From contig CATQHI010000009.1 of NCBI GenBank assembly GCA_958295895.1, positions 214,891 through 278,890 of the forward strand: a DNA stretch of 64,000 nt. The letters run 5' to 3'. The stretch is from Saprospiraceae bacterium. Its GTDB lineage: Bacteria; Bacteroidota; Bacteroidia; Chitinophagales; Saprospiraceae. The position numbers and the translations under genes were made by a program. This document shows, in pieces, positions 44,924-53,362 of this stretch; positions within the stretch are counted from its first letter, which is position 1, and each line of letters begins with the position of its first letter. The notes below the pieces were generated by a model. That model searched no databases, was not told where the DNA came from, and saw nothing but the letters and a program-made list of their open reading frames with translations.

Positions 44924-45319
44924 ATGACCAGCCAGACCACCCAGCGCGTCACTGTCAGTGCCCAGAGCTTTTACCAGGAGCGGTACTCCCAACCGGAGGA
45001 CGAGAACTACGTCTATGCCTACCGCATCAAGATCGAGAACGAGGGGCACCTACCCGTCCAGCTGCTAAGCCGTGCCTGGGAGGTGATCGATGCGACCGGT
45101 AACCGCCGGCACGTGGAGGGGGAAGGTGTAGTGGGCAAGCAGCCCTGGATTGCGCCGGGCGAGACCTATGAGTACAATAGTTGGGTGCAGTTTGCTACCC
45201 CCATCGGTGCTATGCAGGGCAGCTACGTGATGTACCGGCGGGACGGTCAGGGGGTAGAGAATTACTTTCAGGTAGCGGTGCCGCGGTTTATGCATGTTTC
45301 TTCGGCGGTGCTGAACTAG
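44924..45319 (+). CDS. apaG: ApaG domain protein
   Basis: A 131-residue protein of the ApaG/DUF525 family, an immunoglobulin-like fold linked by name to Co2+/Mg2+ efflux, though its biochemical role is unclear. ATG 44924 matches the conserved beginning (VTVSAQSFYQERYSQPEDENYVYAYRI). Typical motifs follow: LLSRAWEVIDATGNRRHVEGEGVVGKQP, then the turn PGETYEYNSW and GAMQGSYVMYRRDG. The ORF track start 43 codons upstream is an artefact overlapping the DUF3127 gene. It shares an operon with DUF3127 and converges with scpA; only three bases separate the two ends. Confidence 0.92.
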   Translation: MTSQTTQRVTVSAQSFYQERYSQPEDENYVYAYRIKIENEGHLPVQLLSRAWEVIDATGNRRHVEGEGVVGKQPWIAPGETYEYNSWVQFATPIGAMQGSYVMYRRDGQGVENYFQVAVPRFMHVSSAVLN

Positions 45320-45322
45320 TAC

Positions 45323-46084
45323 TTACTCTTCTTCGGTAGTTAGCGCTTCCAGCCAGAAATCATTCACGCCTGATCCGGGTATGACCATTAGTTGGTGGAG
45401 GTTCAGTAGTTCCAGTAGAGCAAGGAAGGTAACGATGGCATGGATACGCGTCTCACAGGGGCCAAATAGGTCCTGGAAGCTAGGCCGTGGCCTACCATTC
45501 AGCGTGCCCTCCACCAGGTCAAGAATCCGACTCTGCTCCGCCTCAATGGTGAAGGTGAACTGTGCGATCTCGTGGACGACGGGCTTGCAGTTGGCCTCTT
45601 CCAGGCGGGTGAGCATGCGCTCGTAGGCGCGGAGCAGTTTGAAGAGGGTAACGCTTTCTAACTCGACGTCGACTAGGGCCTTAGTGGCCAGATGGGCGAG
45701 TTCGTTGGTGATGTTGCCGCGGTAGTTGCGCAGACCGCGGGCGGACTCGAGGCTACGCAGTTCCTTCAGTACGCTTTTGTAGCGCTTGTACTCCAGTAGG
45801 CGACTCACCAGCTCTTCGCGGGGGTCGATCTCATTGCCCTCCTCGTCGACCGGTTTGCGGGGGATGAGCATCTTAGCCTTGATGCGGCAGAGCGTGGCGG
45901 CTACCAGGACGAACTCGCTGGCCAGGTCGATGTCCATCTGCTCGGCGGCGCGCAGGTAGGCCAGAAAGTCATTGGTGACCTTGGAGATAGGGATGTCGTA
46001 AATATCCAGCTCGTCCCGCTCGATGAAGAACAGGAGAAGGTCAAAGGGGCCTTCGAACTGGGGGAGGTGAATGTGGTAGCTCAT
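45323..46084 (-). CDS. scpA: Segregation and condensation protein A
   Basis: Kleisin subunit that bridges the SMC heads and, with ScpB, compacts and separates chromosomes. The N-terminus YHIHLPQFEGPFDLLLFFIERDELDIYDIPI is the ScpA hallmark, followed by LASEFVLVAATLCRIKAKMLIP. The C-terminal winged helix (TFLALLELLNLHQLMVI) binds the SMC cap. At 253 residues it is full length with no break. It is transcribed alone here, with no scpB or smc neighbour; in Bacteroidota these genes are often scattered. Confidence 0.95.
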   Translation of the reverse strand: MSYHIHLPQFEGPFDLLLFFIERDELDIYDIPISKVTNDFLAYLRAAEQMDIDLASEFVLVAATLCRIKAKMLIPRKPVDEEGNEIDPREELVSRLLEYKRYKSVLKELRSLESARGLRNYRGNITNELAHLATKALVDVELESVTLFKLLRAYERMLTRLEEANCKPVVHEIAQFTFTIEAEQSRILDLVEGTLNGRPRPSFQDLFGPCETRIHAIVTFLALLELLNLHQLMVIPGSGVNDFWLEALTTEEE

Positions 46085-46167
46085 AATCGCTGAGTAGTCG
46101 GCGGACGAGCCAAACTACGTAAACGAAAGCGGGGGTAGGGGCCCCCGATTGAAGTTGGCAGACGACC

Positions 46168-46686
46168 TTAGAACGTGGCGAGTATCTTCTCCAACCACCG
46201 CTGGTCTACCGCATCAAAAGACCCCGTCAATGTACTATCCACATCAAACACCCCCAGCAATGACCCATCCGCCCGCCGCCGCACGGGTAGCACAATCTCC
46301 GAGCGGCTATTGGGGTCGCAGGCGATGTGCTCTTTCCCTTGCTGTAGTGCATGGGTATCGGCCACAATCTTAGTCTGCCCACTAGCGGCCACCGCCCCGC
46401 ACACTCCCCGCCCAAACTGAATAGTCAGACAGCCCAGGGTACCCTGGTAAGGACCAACCACCAGCTCTTGCTCGCCACGCACTAGGTAAAACCCCACCCA
46501 GTAGAAGTAAGGCAGGAAGGTTTTGAGAAGACTATTGATGGTGACCATCTTCAGCAGCTCATCCTCCTCCTCACCGATCGTAGCCTGGATAGCGGCGTGG
46601 GCCCGAACGTAGGCCGCCTCTTTTTCTGTTGCCGTCAGGTTAACGGAGGGCTTGATAAAGTAGGGCATTTCGGCGGAAGCGGACAT
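46168..46686 (-). CDS. GAF-domain free methionine-(R)-sulfoxide reductase
   Basis: Repairs free (not protein-bound) methionine-R-sulfoxide using a GAF fold. The three family cysteines are in place: GCLTIQFGRGVCG supplies two and HIACDPNSRSEIVLP the third, the same spacing as in the E. coli enzyme. The start is ATG 46686, since the ORF track begins with TTG six codons upstream; ATG 46668 is also possible. At about 172 residues it is full length. A shorter N-terminal helix precedes the GAF core (TFLPYFYWVGFYLVRGEQELVVGPYQG). It is a single gene divergent from the SDR gene. Confidence 0.88.
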   Translation of the reverse strand: MSASAEMPYFIKPSVNLTATEKEAAYVRAHAAIQATIGEEEDELLKMVTINSLLKTFLPYFYWVGFYLVRGEQELVVGPYQGTLGCLTIQFGRGVCGAVAASGQTKIVADTHALQQGKEHIACDPNSRSEIVLPVRRRADGSLLGVFDVDSTLTGSFDAVDQRWLEKILATF

Positions 46687-46766
46687 AGGCGGTGGGTGAG
46701 CCAACCGAACAACTCCCCCCGCGCCCCCGGTTGTAATAAACCCCTACCATTTAAATCCAGTACCTA

Positions 46767-47780
46767 ATGAGCAACAACACATTTGAGCGTCCCCGTACCG
46801 TCGTTATCACCGGAGCCAGCGCCGGTATCGGCCGCGCCATCGCCCGCGAATTTGCTAAGGAACACGCCCGTATCGGCCTCATCGCCCGCAACCAGGAAGG
46901 CCTGGAGGGGGCCCGTAAGGAGATCGAAAACCTCGGCGGTGAAGCCCTCGTACTTCCCGTAGACGTTACCGACTTCCGCGCCCTCGATGAAGCAGCCGGT
47001 AAGGTAGAGGAAACCTACGGTCCCATCGACGTCTGGGTGAACAACGCCATGACCAGTGTCCTCGGCCTGTTCAAAGACATCGATATGGACGAGTTCAAGC
47101 GGGTCACCGACGTGACCTACCTGGGCACCGTCTACGGCACTAAGTGCGCCATGAAGCGGATGCAGCCCCGTAACCGCGGTAGCATCGTCTTCGTCGGCTC
47201 GGCCCTGGCCTACCGGGGCATCCCGCTCCAGACTGCCTACTGTGGAGCCAAGCACGCCATCGAGGGCTTTTACGACAGCCTGCGCTCCGAGCTAAAGTAC
47301 GAAAACAGCAAGATCAAAACCACCATGGTCCAGCTCCCCGGCGTAAATACCACCCAATTCAGCCTGGTACGCAACAAGCTCGATAAGCAGCCCCGCCCCA
47401 TGGGCACCATCTACCAGCCCGAGGTAGCCGCCCGCGCTGTTCTCCAGGCCGCCAATACCAATGACCGCGAGTACTACGTAGGCCTGCCCGCCGTACAAAC
47501 CATTATCGGCAGCAAGCTCTTCCCCGGACTCATGGACATCTTTCTAGGTAAGACCGCTGTGAGTGGACAGAAGACCGACAAGCCCGCCACCCACGAAAAG
47601 GACTATCTCTTCGAGGCCGTGCCCGGCGACCACGGTAGCCACGGCGACTTCGACGATAAGGCTAAGGATAGCGGCATCATCGTCAAGGGATCTACGGTAC
47701 GGGCGTTGTCCCACGCCGTTGTCTTCGGCACGATCATCGCGCTGACCAGTGTGATCACGAGCTCTTTGGTACGACGGTAG
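46767..47780 (+). CDS. Short-chain dehydrogenase/reductase with C-terminal hydrophobic tail
   Basis: A 337-residue Rossmann oxidoreductase of the classical SDR type with cofactor motif TGASAGIGRAIA (residues 15-26), structural NNAMTSVLG, catalytic serine in FVGSALAYRG, and YCGAKHA carrying the Tyr-x-x-x-Lys pair. The arginine-rich turn ARNQEGLEG suggests NADP preference. The extra 70 residues beyond a normal SDR end in a membrane-like helix (AVVFGTIIALTSVITSSLV), which would tether it to the inner membrane. A strong terminator hairpin follows at once. The substrate is unknown. Confidence 0.88.
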   Translation: MSNNTFERPRTVVITGASAGIGRAIAREFAKEHARIGLIARNQEGLEGARKEIENLGGEALVLPVDVTDFRALDEAAGKVEETYGPIDVWVNNAMTSVLGLFKDIDMDEFKRVTDVTYLGTVYGTKCAMKRMQPRNRGSIVFVGSALAYRGIPLQTAYCGAKHAIEGFYDSLRSELKYENSKIKTTMVQLPGVNTTQFSLVRNKLDKQPRPMGTIYQPEVAARAVLQAANTNDREYYVGLPAVQTIIGSKLFPGLMDIFLGKTAVSGQKTDKPATHEKDYLFEAVPGDHGSHGDFDDKAKDSGIIVKGSTVRALSHAVVFGTIIALTSVITSSLVRR

Positions 47781-47798
47781 GCTACCTACTAGACATAA

Positions 47799-47832
47799 AA
47801 AAGGCGCGCTGGAGGTATCCGGCGCGCCTTTT
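47799..47832. terminator. Two-way rho-independent terminator
   Basis: AAAAGGCGCGC and GCGCGCCTTTT pair around a 12-base loop. A-run on one side and T-run on the other let it serve both the SDR and the convergent DUF2911 gene. Confidence 0.9.
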
Positions 47833-47849
47833 CTACTTAGTGGTTTAAC

Positions 47850-48695
47850 CTACATCGACCACTCCTCGATCGACTTTTCGTTCATGCGCACGTAGTCCAT
47901 GTTGCCGGCCTCCTGGGCTAGGTCCTTGGACTGCTTAGCGGCCTCGATGGCCTCGTCCTTGCGACCTAGCGCATCTAGGATAATGGCCTCGCGGCGCACC
48001 ATCCAGTAACGGGGGCTATCGCCCATACCGTTGGCCTTTTGGATGTACTCCAGGGCCTTCTCGTTGTCCTCGCCGGACTCATTGAGGAAGGTAGCAGCCT
48101 GGTAGTAGTCGTTCGCGCTCGGACCGGCCATTACGCGGTCGATGGCGGCCATCACATCCTTTTTGGCATTCGATACGATAGGTAGGGCGACCATAGTCTG
48201 GCCCCACTTCATCTCCAGGTCGGCACCATCCAATGAGTAGTTCATCAGTTCGATGGTGAAGGTTTCTACCTCCTGTTCCATCTGTAGCGGCTCGGCGGTG
48301 ACAGTCACGGCCGGGGTCTTTTCTACGTAGCTGGTCCAGTCGCCGGTCTCGTAGGGGAAGAACATCACCTCCCACTGCTCCTCCGTGGGCTTGCTGAGGA
48401 TGGCGTAGCTGCCGGCGGGCACTTCCTCGCCTGCTACCTGCACGTCGGCACCGAAGGTGATCTTCGTGGCCTGATTAGCGCCAGTGCGCCAGATCTCGCC
48501 GTAGGGTACCAGTCCGTCGGCGGCGAAGAGGGTACGGCCCTTCATGCCGGGGCGGCTGTACTCCAGCATCACGTCGGTAAGGCCCACGGTGGTTTCGAGC
48601 TTAACGGTGGGTGAGGGGGCGGGGGAGACAATCTGCGCCTGCGCCAGACTACCGAACAGGGCAAGGCACAGGGTGAGTAGAGTAATTCGTAGCAT
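47850..48695 (-). CDS. DUF2911 family exported protein
   Basis: A 281-residue protein with a signal peptide (ITLLTLCLALFGSLAQAQ). The DUF2911 domain (about 30-170) holds the family motifs LEYSRPGMKGRTLFAADGLVPYGEIWRTGANQAT-type sequence, VPAGSYAIL and WEVMFF. The C-terminal 100 residues are helical and TPR-like (YYQAATFLNESGEDNEKALEYIQKAN, DEAIEAAKQSKDLAQEAG). The family is abundant in Bacteroidota and of unknown role. A TACATTTG -7 box lies 16 bases before the ATG, and a REP-like half element just upstream. Confidence 0.88.
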   Translation of the reverse strand: MLRITLLTLCLALFGSLAQAQIVSPAPSPTVKLETTVGLTDVMLEYSRPGMKGRTLFAADGLVPYGEIWRTGANQATKITFGADVQVAGEEVPAGSYAILSKPTEEQWEVMFFPYETGDWTSYVEKTPAVTVTAEPLQMEQEVETFTIELMNYSLDGADLEMKWGQTMVALPIVSNAKKDVMAAIDRVMAGPSANDYYQAATFLNESGEDNEKALEYIQKANGMGDSPRYWMVRREAIILDALGRKDEAIEAAKQSKDLAQEAGNMDYVRMNEKSIEEWSM

Positions 48696-48711
48696 AACAC
48701 GTTGGTTTGTG

Positions 48712-48719
48712 CAAATGTA
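48712..48719 (-). promoter_or_regulatory. -7 promoter box (TACATTTG) of the DUF2911 gene
   Basis: Exact TAnnTTTG match on the minus strand, 16 bases before the ATG at 48695. Confidence 0.6.
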
Positions 48720-48803
48720 CGATGCTGCCTCCGGCAGCGCCGTTCGAAGCTCTCTCCGAGAGCGAGAGGCGCTTTAGCGGCGCACCCCGGCTAGAAGCCG
48801 GGA
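48720..48803 (+). repeat. REP-like half element and GC-rich hairpins, copy C
   Basis: GATGCTGCCTCCGGCAGCG matches the first hairpin of the REP-like family. It is followed by CTCTCTCCGAGAG-type pairing and CCCGGCT-AGA-AGCCGGG. The region lies just after the ATP-grasp stop. Confidence 0.6.
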
Positions 48804-48807
48804 ACCA

Positions 48808-50004
48808 CTAGTGTGCCGACTTAGCCGGCACCGGCGCCGAAGCATGAAAGTCCCGCCCGATCCGCCCCGCATAGTCATCCAGCAGCTCCCGCACCCGCTC
48901 CGTAGACTGCGAGGCCACGATCAGCCCGATGTGGTGCGCTCTATCCATCCGCCACACAATCTCCGCATCGGTAAACGAGGAGGTGTCCGGATGGGCAAAA
49001 CGCGAAAGACTCACCACGATTCCCGCCTGGTCGTACCGCCGCGTCGGCAGGCTGTACCGCTTACCCATTGCCATCGCCGTTTCCAGTTTCGCCCACTCCT
49101 CCCAGAGACTGATGCCGGTGGCCGCCTCCACCATCTCGGCCAGATTCGCCCCGCCCACCCGGCTAGCCGTCTCCAGAAACACGAAGCCCTCCGCCGTTTT
49201 GATGAACTCCGTATGCGAGGCGCTGAACTGCATCCCGAACACGTGCATCACACTCTCCGTCATCCGTCGTAGCGTCACTGCTTCGGGGTCGTTGTAGGGC
49301 ACACTCACCGAGCGGAAGATGCCCCCGCCGTGCGCCACTTCGAAGGGCGTACTCAGGTAGCGCGATACCTGGCAGAAGACCACCTCGCCATCCACCGAGA
49401 TCGCATCCACGTGATACACATCACCGGGCCGGAACTGCTCCACCAGAAAGTCCTTCCGCCGCTCCCCCAGACTATGCACTTTATCCCAAAGCTCCTGCGC
49501 CGAGTGCACCTTGGCGATGCCGGTGGCACTGGCTTCCCCCCGTGGCTTCACCAGGCAGGGATACGCGATACGGTTGGCAAACTCCGTGATCGTCACATCA
49601 TTAAACAGGCTCGTAAACTGCGGCACGGGGATACCCTGGTCGCGCGCTTGGATGCGCATCGCCAGCTTATCGCGAAAGTACCGCGCCGTGGTCTGCCCCA
49701 TCCCCGGCAGCCGGAATTCCTCCCGCAGGTAGGCCGCTTTTTCCACGTCGAAGTCATCCATCGCCACGACCCGGTTCACCTCCCGACTTTGCATGATCCA
49801 GGCCACCCCCTTGGCAATGTTCGCTAGGTTAGCGGGGCTGTTGCTATCGTCCTCCAGGTAGAAAAACTCGTCCACCGCTTCCTGCGGCCAGGCCTCGTGC
49901 TCCAGCTTCTTGGCGGTGAGTAGGTACACCGTGTTACCGGCAGTCTTACACGCGCGCAGGAAGGGCATACCCTTGAAGTAGCAGGAGATACAGAGGAAGG
50001 TCAT
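48808..50004 (-). CDS. ATP-grasp domain ligase
   Basis: A 398-residue cytosolic enzyme of the ATP-grasp group, which joins a carboxylate to an amine or thiol through an acylphosphate. ATG 50004 starts the conserved part (MTFLCISCYFKGMPFLRACKTAG); the upstream extension in the ORF track has low-complexity codons and covers a dispersed motif. A pre-ATP-grasp Rossmann-like region (DDFDVEKAAYLREEF) is followed by the ATP-binding lid (YPCLVKPRGEASATGIAKV), then FLVEQFRPGDVYHVDAIS and the Mg site FVFLETASRVGGANLAEMV. It resembles carbamoyl-phosphate or D-Ala ligase-like stand-alone members. Substrates cannot be assigned. Confidence 0.85.
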   Translation of the reverse strand: MTFLCISCYFKGMPFLRACKTAGNTVYLLTAKKLEHEAWPQEAVDEFFYLEDDSNSPANLANIAKGVAWIMQSREVNRVVAMDDFDVEKAAYLREEFRLPGMGQTTARYFRDKLAMRIQARDQGIPVPQFTSLFNDVTITEFANRIAYPCLVKPRGEASATGIAKVHSAQELWDKVHSLGERRKDFLVEQFRPGDVYHVDAISVDGEVVFCQVSRYLSTPFEVAHGGGIFRSVSVPYNDPEAVTLRRMTESVMHVFGMQFSASHTEFIKTAEGFVFLETASRVGGANLAEMVEAATGISLWEEWAKLETAMAMGKRYSLPTRRYDQAGIVVSLSRFAHPDTSSFTDAEIVWRMDRAHHIGLIVASQSTERVRELLDDYAGRIGRDFHASAPVPAKSAH

Positions 50005-50069
50005 AGGGAGTAGTTCTGTAGTAGGTAGTTGGGTAGTCTGGTGGGATAGGTGTGGTAGTGTGATAGGTA

Positions 50070-50088
50070 GGGCGGGGCCGCGGGTGCA
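50070..50088 (+). repeat. Dispersed 19-bp motif, exact copy
   Basis: GGGCGGGGCCGCGGGTGCA in the 213-bp divergent gap between the ATP-grasp and thioredoxin-like genes. Confidence 0.85.
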
Positions 50089-50217
50089 ATGCAGGTTGCG
50101 TGTCAACCATGTGTGCGTTCCGGGACTTTATCAAAAGGTCAGCAAACTACATCACAGCGCGCTAATTCAGCAACCCTCCCTAACCCATCTACTCATTCAC
50201 CCCTTAACCCCCTGCTC

Positions 50218-50772
50218 ATGGCACTCACCGAATCCACGATGGTCGACATCGGCACTCCGGCTCCTGACTTCAAGCTCGTCGACACGATGTCCGGCACGAA
50301 ACTTACTTACGATGATGTGAAGGGGGGGAAGGGCACGCTGGTGGTATTCATCTGCAACCACTGCCCGTACGTGATCCACACCATTGACGCCCTGGTCGAC
50401 GTGGCCAACGACTACGAGCCCAAGGGTATTGGCACGGTAGCCATCAGCAGCAACGACGTAGAAAAGTACCCCGTCGATAGCCCCGATAATATGGAGGCCT
50501 TCGCGCTGAATAACTTCTTCACCTTCCCCTACCTCTACGACGAGACCCAGGAGGTAGCCCGCGCCTACGATGCTGCCTGTACGCCCGATATCTACCTCTT
50601 CGACGCTGAGGGTAAGCTCTACTACCGTGGCCGCCTCGACGAGAGCCGCCCGAACTCCGGTAAGCCGGTGACGGGCGACGACCTGCGCAGGGCGATCGAT
50701 GCGATGCTAAAGGGGGAGCCTAGCCCGGAGAAGCAGTATCCTAGCGCGGGCTGCGGCATCAAGTGGAAGTAA
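50218..50772 (+). CDS. Thioredoxin-fold peroxiredoxin-like protein
   Basis: A 184-residue thiol-redox protein of the AhpC/TSA-like group, probably a disulfide reductase or peroxide scavenger. ATG 50218 is chosen because the conserved N-terminus follows (MVDIGTPAPDFKLVDTMSG); the earlier start in the track lies in intergenic sequence. The active-site CxxC is CNHCPYV (about residue 48). AISSNDVEKYPVDSPDNM and the cis-proline CTPDIYLFD are typical for this Bacteroidota subgroup. There is no signal peptide, so it is cytosolic. Its stop codon runs directly into a REP-like element (AAGTAAAATGCTGCC). Confidence 0.88.
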   Translation: MALTESTMVDIGTPAPDFKLVDTMSGTKLTYDDVKGGKGTLVVFICNHCPYVIHTIDALVDVANDYEPKGIGTVAISSNDVEKYPVDSPDNMEAFALNNFFTFPYLYDETQEVARAYDAACTPDIYLFDAEGKLYYRGRLDESRPNSGKPVTGDDLRRAIDAMLKGEPSPEKQYPSAGCGIKWK

Positions 50773-50817
50773 AATGCTGCCTCCGGCAGCGGTAGACGTA
50801 GCAGCCTCCGCCTGCGA
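50771..50817 (+). repeat. REP-like double hairpin, copy D
   Basis: Begins at the stop of the thioredoxin-like gene: GCTGCC-TCC-GGCAGC, spacer, then GCAGCCTCCGCCTGC. It faces copy E across a 100-bp gap. Confidence 0.75.
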
Positions 50818-50898
50818 GAGCCGCCTTGGCGGCGACCGGAGTTAGACGGGAAGCATGATAGGTTTTGATTACTATGCTCCCATCCTACATATCCCAGC

Positions 50899-50945
50899 GC
50901 AGCCAGAGGCTGCATGTTGCTGCCGCTGCCGGAGGCGGCATTTTA
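50899..50945 (-). repeat. REP-like double hairpin, copy E (inverted)
   Basis: Reads in the minus direction AAAATGCCGCCTCCGGCAGC then GCAGCAACATGCAGCCTCTG and GCTGCGC, starting at the stop of the PepSY gene. The join to the stop codon is the same as in copy D. Confidence 0.8.
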
Positions 50946-51482
50946 CTTCCTCATCCGCTTAGGCCCGTACCAAAGCCAGAAGCCCGAGACCGTAAACACC
51001 AGCGTAGCCAGTCCCATCACCGTAGAGTACAGCAGCTTTACGGTGTCGCCTAGAACAGAGCCATCGTGGATCGACTCGATCAGATCCGAGCGGCGGGCAC
51101 CGATACTGAGCACCTCGCCCGTAGCCCCATCCAACTGCACCTCCTGAAGGTGACCCTCGAAGAGAAACTTGATCGAGCCCTTGCCCGGCCGGTAGTCAAT
51201 ACGGTCGATGGTGGTAGAGTAGTCCGCTCCGAGGGAGTCGCGCAGCGCCGTCTGGGCAAGGGTAAGGAGGCGATCGGTAGGAAGCCATTCGGCTAGCTCC
51301 GTGCTGCTGCCGCGGCTAGTGGGTGGCATGAGGTAGTCGCTGTCTTTTTTCCAGCCCAGCAGCACGCTAGTCACCCCGATCACGAAGAAGAAGACAAATA
51401 GCGTGATGCCCGACCAGCGGTGAATACGCCGGGTACGCCGTAGCGCCTTAGCCTGCCGCTGCCGTCGGGTACGCTTTACCAT
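50943..51482 (-). CDS. PepSY-associated membrane protein
   Basis: A 179-residue inner-membrane protein. A basic N-terminus (RRQRQAKALRRTRRIHRWSG) precedes helix 1 (ITLFVFFFVIGVTSVLLGW). A periplasmic PepSY-like domain follows (about 60-140, IDYRPGKGSIKFLFEGHLQEVQLDGATGEVLS pattern). Helix 2 is near the end (LYSTVMGLATLVFTVSGFWLWYGPKRM). The HRWSG and GFWLWYGPKR signatures match the PepSY-TM group often tied to iron uptake or haem handling, though no such gene lies nearby. It overlaps the SUFU gene by seven bases and is the last member of the minus-strand cluster that begins at rpoN. Confidence 0.8.
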   Translation of the reverse strand: MVKRTRRQRQAKALRRTRRIHRWSGITLFVFFFVIGVTSVLLGWKKDSDYLMPPTSRGSSTELAEWLPTDRLLTLAQTALRDSLGADYSTTIDRIDYRPGKGSIKFLFEGHLQEVQLDGATGEVLSIGARRSDLIESIHDGSVLGDTVKLLYSTVMGLATLVFTVSGFWLWYGPKRMRK

Positions 51483-52222
51483 CGACTAAAGAAACCCCGT
51501 TTTTTGGCGCAGGTGTTAACGCGTTGGGGGTCAATGGCGTCCGCAATATCGTGCTCGTCAAATTTATCCATTAGGGCCTCCATGCCCTTGGTGAGTTTGA
51601 GCTGCATTTCGGCGGGGTACAGGGGGACGAGCTGGTAAAAGTGGATCAGCGTACCGTCCTCGAGGGGTAAGACATCGAATGTTTCGGGAAACGGTCCGCC
51701 GCTTACCGCCATCATACAGCCCAACTCGGTACCCGGACCAAGGGGCGCGGCCTCTTCCCCATTAGGGATCGTATGGCCCGAGGCGATAAAGGTGTGGTAG
51801 GTGTGGGGAAAGCGGGCGATGATTTTGAGCCAGCGGATCGGCCAGTAGTACTCCTCCTGCTGCATCACGTCCTGATCCTTCAGGGGCCAGTCGGCGGGGA
51901 GTTGCAAGTACACTTCGGCGCGGCGGTAGCCTTCGTAGCCCTCCGGCGCGGTCATGGGTAGGTCGCTCATGCCGGAGGTCACCAGGGTGTAGAAGGGGTA
52001 GTCGGCCGTGGGGGCCACAATGTGCACGTCTATGTGTACGATCTCGGACACCACCTCGTGAAACACCGACTCTACCGGACCGATATGCTCCTCGATGTGG
52101 TCGGCAATGGCCTCGATGTGCTCCTCGCCCCGCGCGGGCTGAAACCCCTGCTCCACCTGGTCGGGATCGTAGCGGTAAATGGGTGCGCCGCTCTCGCTCT
52201 TCTCTTCTGGTTCCTCGCTCAT
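51476..52222 (-). CDS. Suppressor-of-fused (SUFU) domain protein
   Basis: A 248-residue cytosolic protein. After an acidic N-terminal tail (EEPEEKSESGAP) residues about 20-240 form a SUFU domain: HIEEHIGPVESVFHEVVSEIVHIDVHIV, YTLVTSGMSDLPM, AEVYLQLPADWPL, and a C-terminal VLPLEDGTLIHFYQLVPLYPAEMQLKL. In animals this fold regulates Gli proteins. In bacteria it is common but its role is unknown, and it often appears in immunity-protein contexts, for which there is no sign here. It is embedded between GT2 and PepSY genes with a seven-base overlap to the latter. Confidence 0.85.
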   Translation of the reverse strand: MSEEPEEKSESGAPIYRYDPDQVEQGFQPARGEEHIEAIADHIEEHIGPVESVFHEVVSEIVHIDVHIVAPTADYPFYTLVTSGMSDLPMTAPEGYEGYRRAEVYLQLPADWPLKDQDVMQQEEYYWPIRWLKIIARFPHTYHTFIASGHTIPNGEEAAPLGPGTELGCMMAVSGGPFPETFDVLPLEDGTLIHFYQLVPLYPAEMQLKLTKGMEALMDKFDEHDIADAIDPQRVNTCAKKRGFFSRW

Positions 52223-52243
52223 ACGACGAATATAGCAAGGCGG

Positions 52244-53356
52244 CTACCAACGGCGGGGCGGTAACGCGGTCGCCACAAGGGCAAAGAGGTAATACGGAGC
52301 CAGCAGCAAATCGCCCAAAAGGACGCTCACCCCCGCATCAACCAACCCAGCACCCGCGGCCCCGCCCGTAAACTGCCGCACGCTGGGTTGCCGGTAGACG
52401 GACAGGACCACCAACGCACGCAGTACGTATAGCGCGACTACTAACGGCCAGTAAGCGGTGAGAAGGAGCATAGTCCCCAGCAAATAGAATCCACCGTGAC
52501 TCAGCGCCAGTAACCCAAGTAACAGCTGATGACGGAGCTGGTAGTGCGTGCCGACGGACTGGTGCCGCACCTTCTGCCGCAGGTAAGCCCGCCAGGTTTG
52601 GGTGGGCTCGGAGTAGGCCCAGGCCGCTGGATCGGTGATGCGGGCGGTGAGGGAGGGCACTGCGTGGGCATTGACGAGCAGGTCGTCGTCGCCGCCTAAG
52701 TGGTGGGCGTGGGCCGTAAAGCCCCCGGCAGCCATAAAAAAACTGCGGTGATAGGCCAGGTTACGCCCTACGCCCATGTACGGATAGCCGTGGCGAGCAA
52801 GCCCCTGGTACTGAAGCACGGTCTGCGTAGCCTCGAAGCGCTGCCACCAGGCTAACGGACCGGGTCGGTAGCGGTAAGGAGAGCAGCCTAGTACGAGCTC
52901 ATAACCATGGGTCAGGGGAGCCACCATCTGTTGCAGCCAGAGGTCGGAGGCTGGGGTGCAGTCGGCGTCGGTAAGCAGCAGTAGGGGGTGGCGGGCGGCA
53001 CGGATACCGGCGGTAAGGGCGTCTTTCTTGCCGGGGCGGGTGGGGCTGGGCTGGAGGAGCCGCAACTGGGGGTAGCGGTCCTGTAGGTAGTGTACGATGG
53101 CTACGGATGCGTCGGTGGAGTTGTCGTCGACGGCCAGGAGCTCGAAGTGGGGGTAGCCCTGAGCTAAAATACCCCGCAGGGTCGCCTCCAGATGGGTAGC
53201 CTCGTTGTGGAAGCAGACGATGACGGTGACCGGGGGCGGGTCGCCGGCAGACTCAGCGGGAAGTAGGCTTGGAGCAGGCGTGAGCGCCGGCCGGTACACC
53301 CACCACCAAACCGTAAGCTGTACGGCGGTAGCGAGAAGGAGTAGGACCGCCACCAA
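52244..53356 (-). CDS. Membrane GT2 family glycosyltransferase
   Basis: A 370-residue enzyme that moves a sugar from a nucleotide donor to an acceptor at the membrane. One N-terminal helix (VLLLLATAVQLTVWWWVY) is followed by a GT-A domain: VTVIVCFHNEATHLEATLRGIL, LLAVDDNSTDASVAIVHYL, the DxD-like site LLLTDADCTPAS, and GRNLAYHRSFFMAAGGF. Three or four helices lie at the C-terminus. The segment TGGAAGAGLVDAG is encoded by a dispersed 19-bp motif. It lies six bases after the GNAT gene and 21 before SUFU. The acceptor is unknown. Confidence 0.88.
   Translation of the reverse strand: MVAVLLLLATAVQLTVWWWVYRPALTPAPSLLPAESAGDPPPVTVIVCFHNEATHLEATLRGILAQGYPHFELLAVDDNSTDASVAIVHYLQDRYPQLRLLQPSPTRPGKKDALTAGIRAARHPLLLLTDADCTPASDLWLQQMVAPLTHGYELVLGCSPYRYRPGPLAWWQRFEATQTVLQYQGLARHGYPYMGVGRNLAYHRSFFMAAGGFTAHAHHLGGDDDLLVNAHAVPSLTARITDPAAWAYSEPTQTWRAYLRQKVRHQSVGTHYQLRHQLLLGLLALSHGGFYLLGTMLLLTAYWPLVVALYVLRALVVLSVYRQPSVRQFTGGAAGAGLVDAGVSVLLGDLLLAPYYLFALVATALPPRRW
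52350..52367 (-). repeat. Dispersed 19-bp motif, 18-base exact copy
   Basis: GCACCCGCGGCCCCGCCC near the 3' end of the GT2 gene, read as GGAAGAG between two membrane helices. Confidence 0.8.
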
Positions 53357-53362
53357 GAGGGC

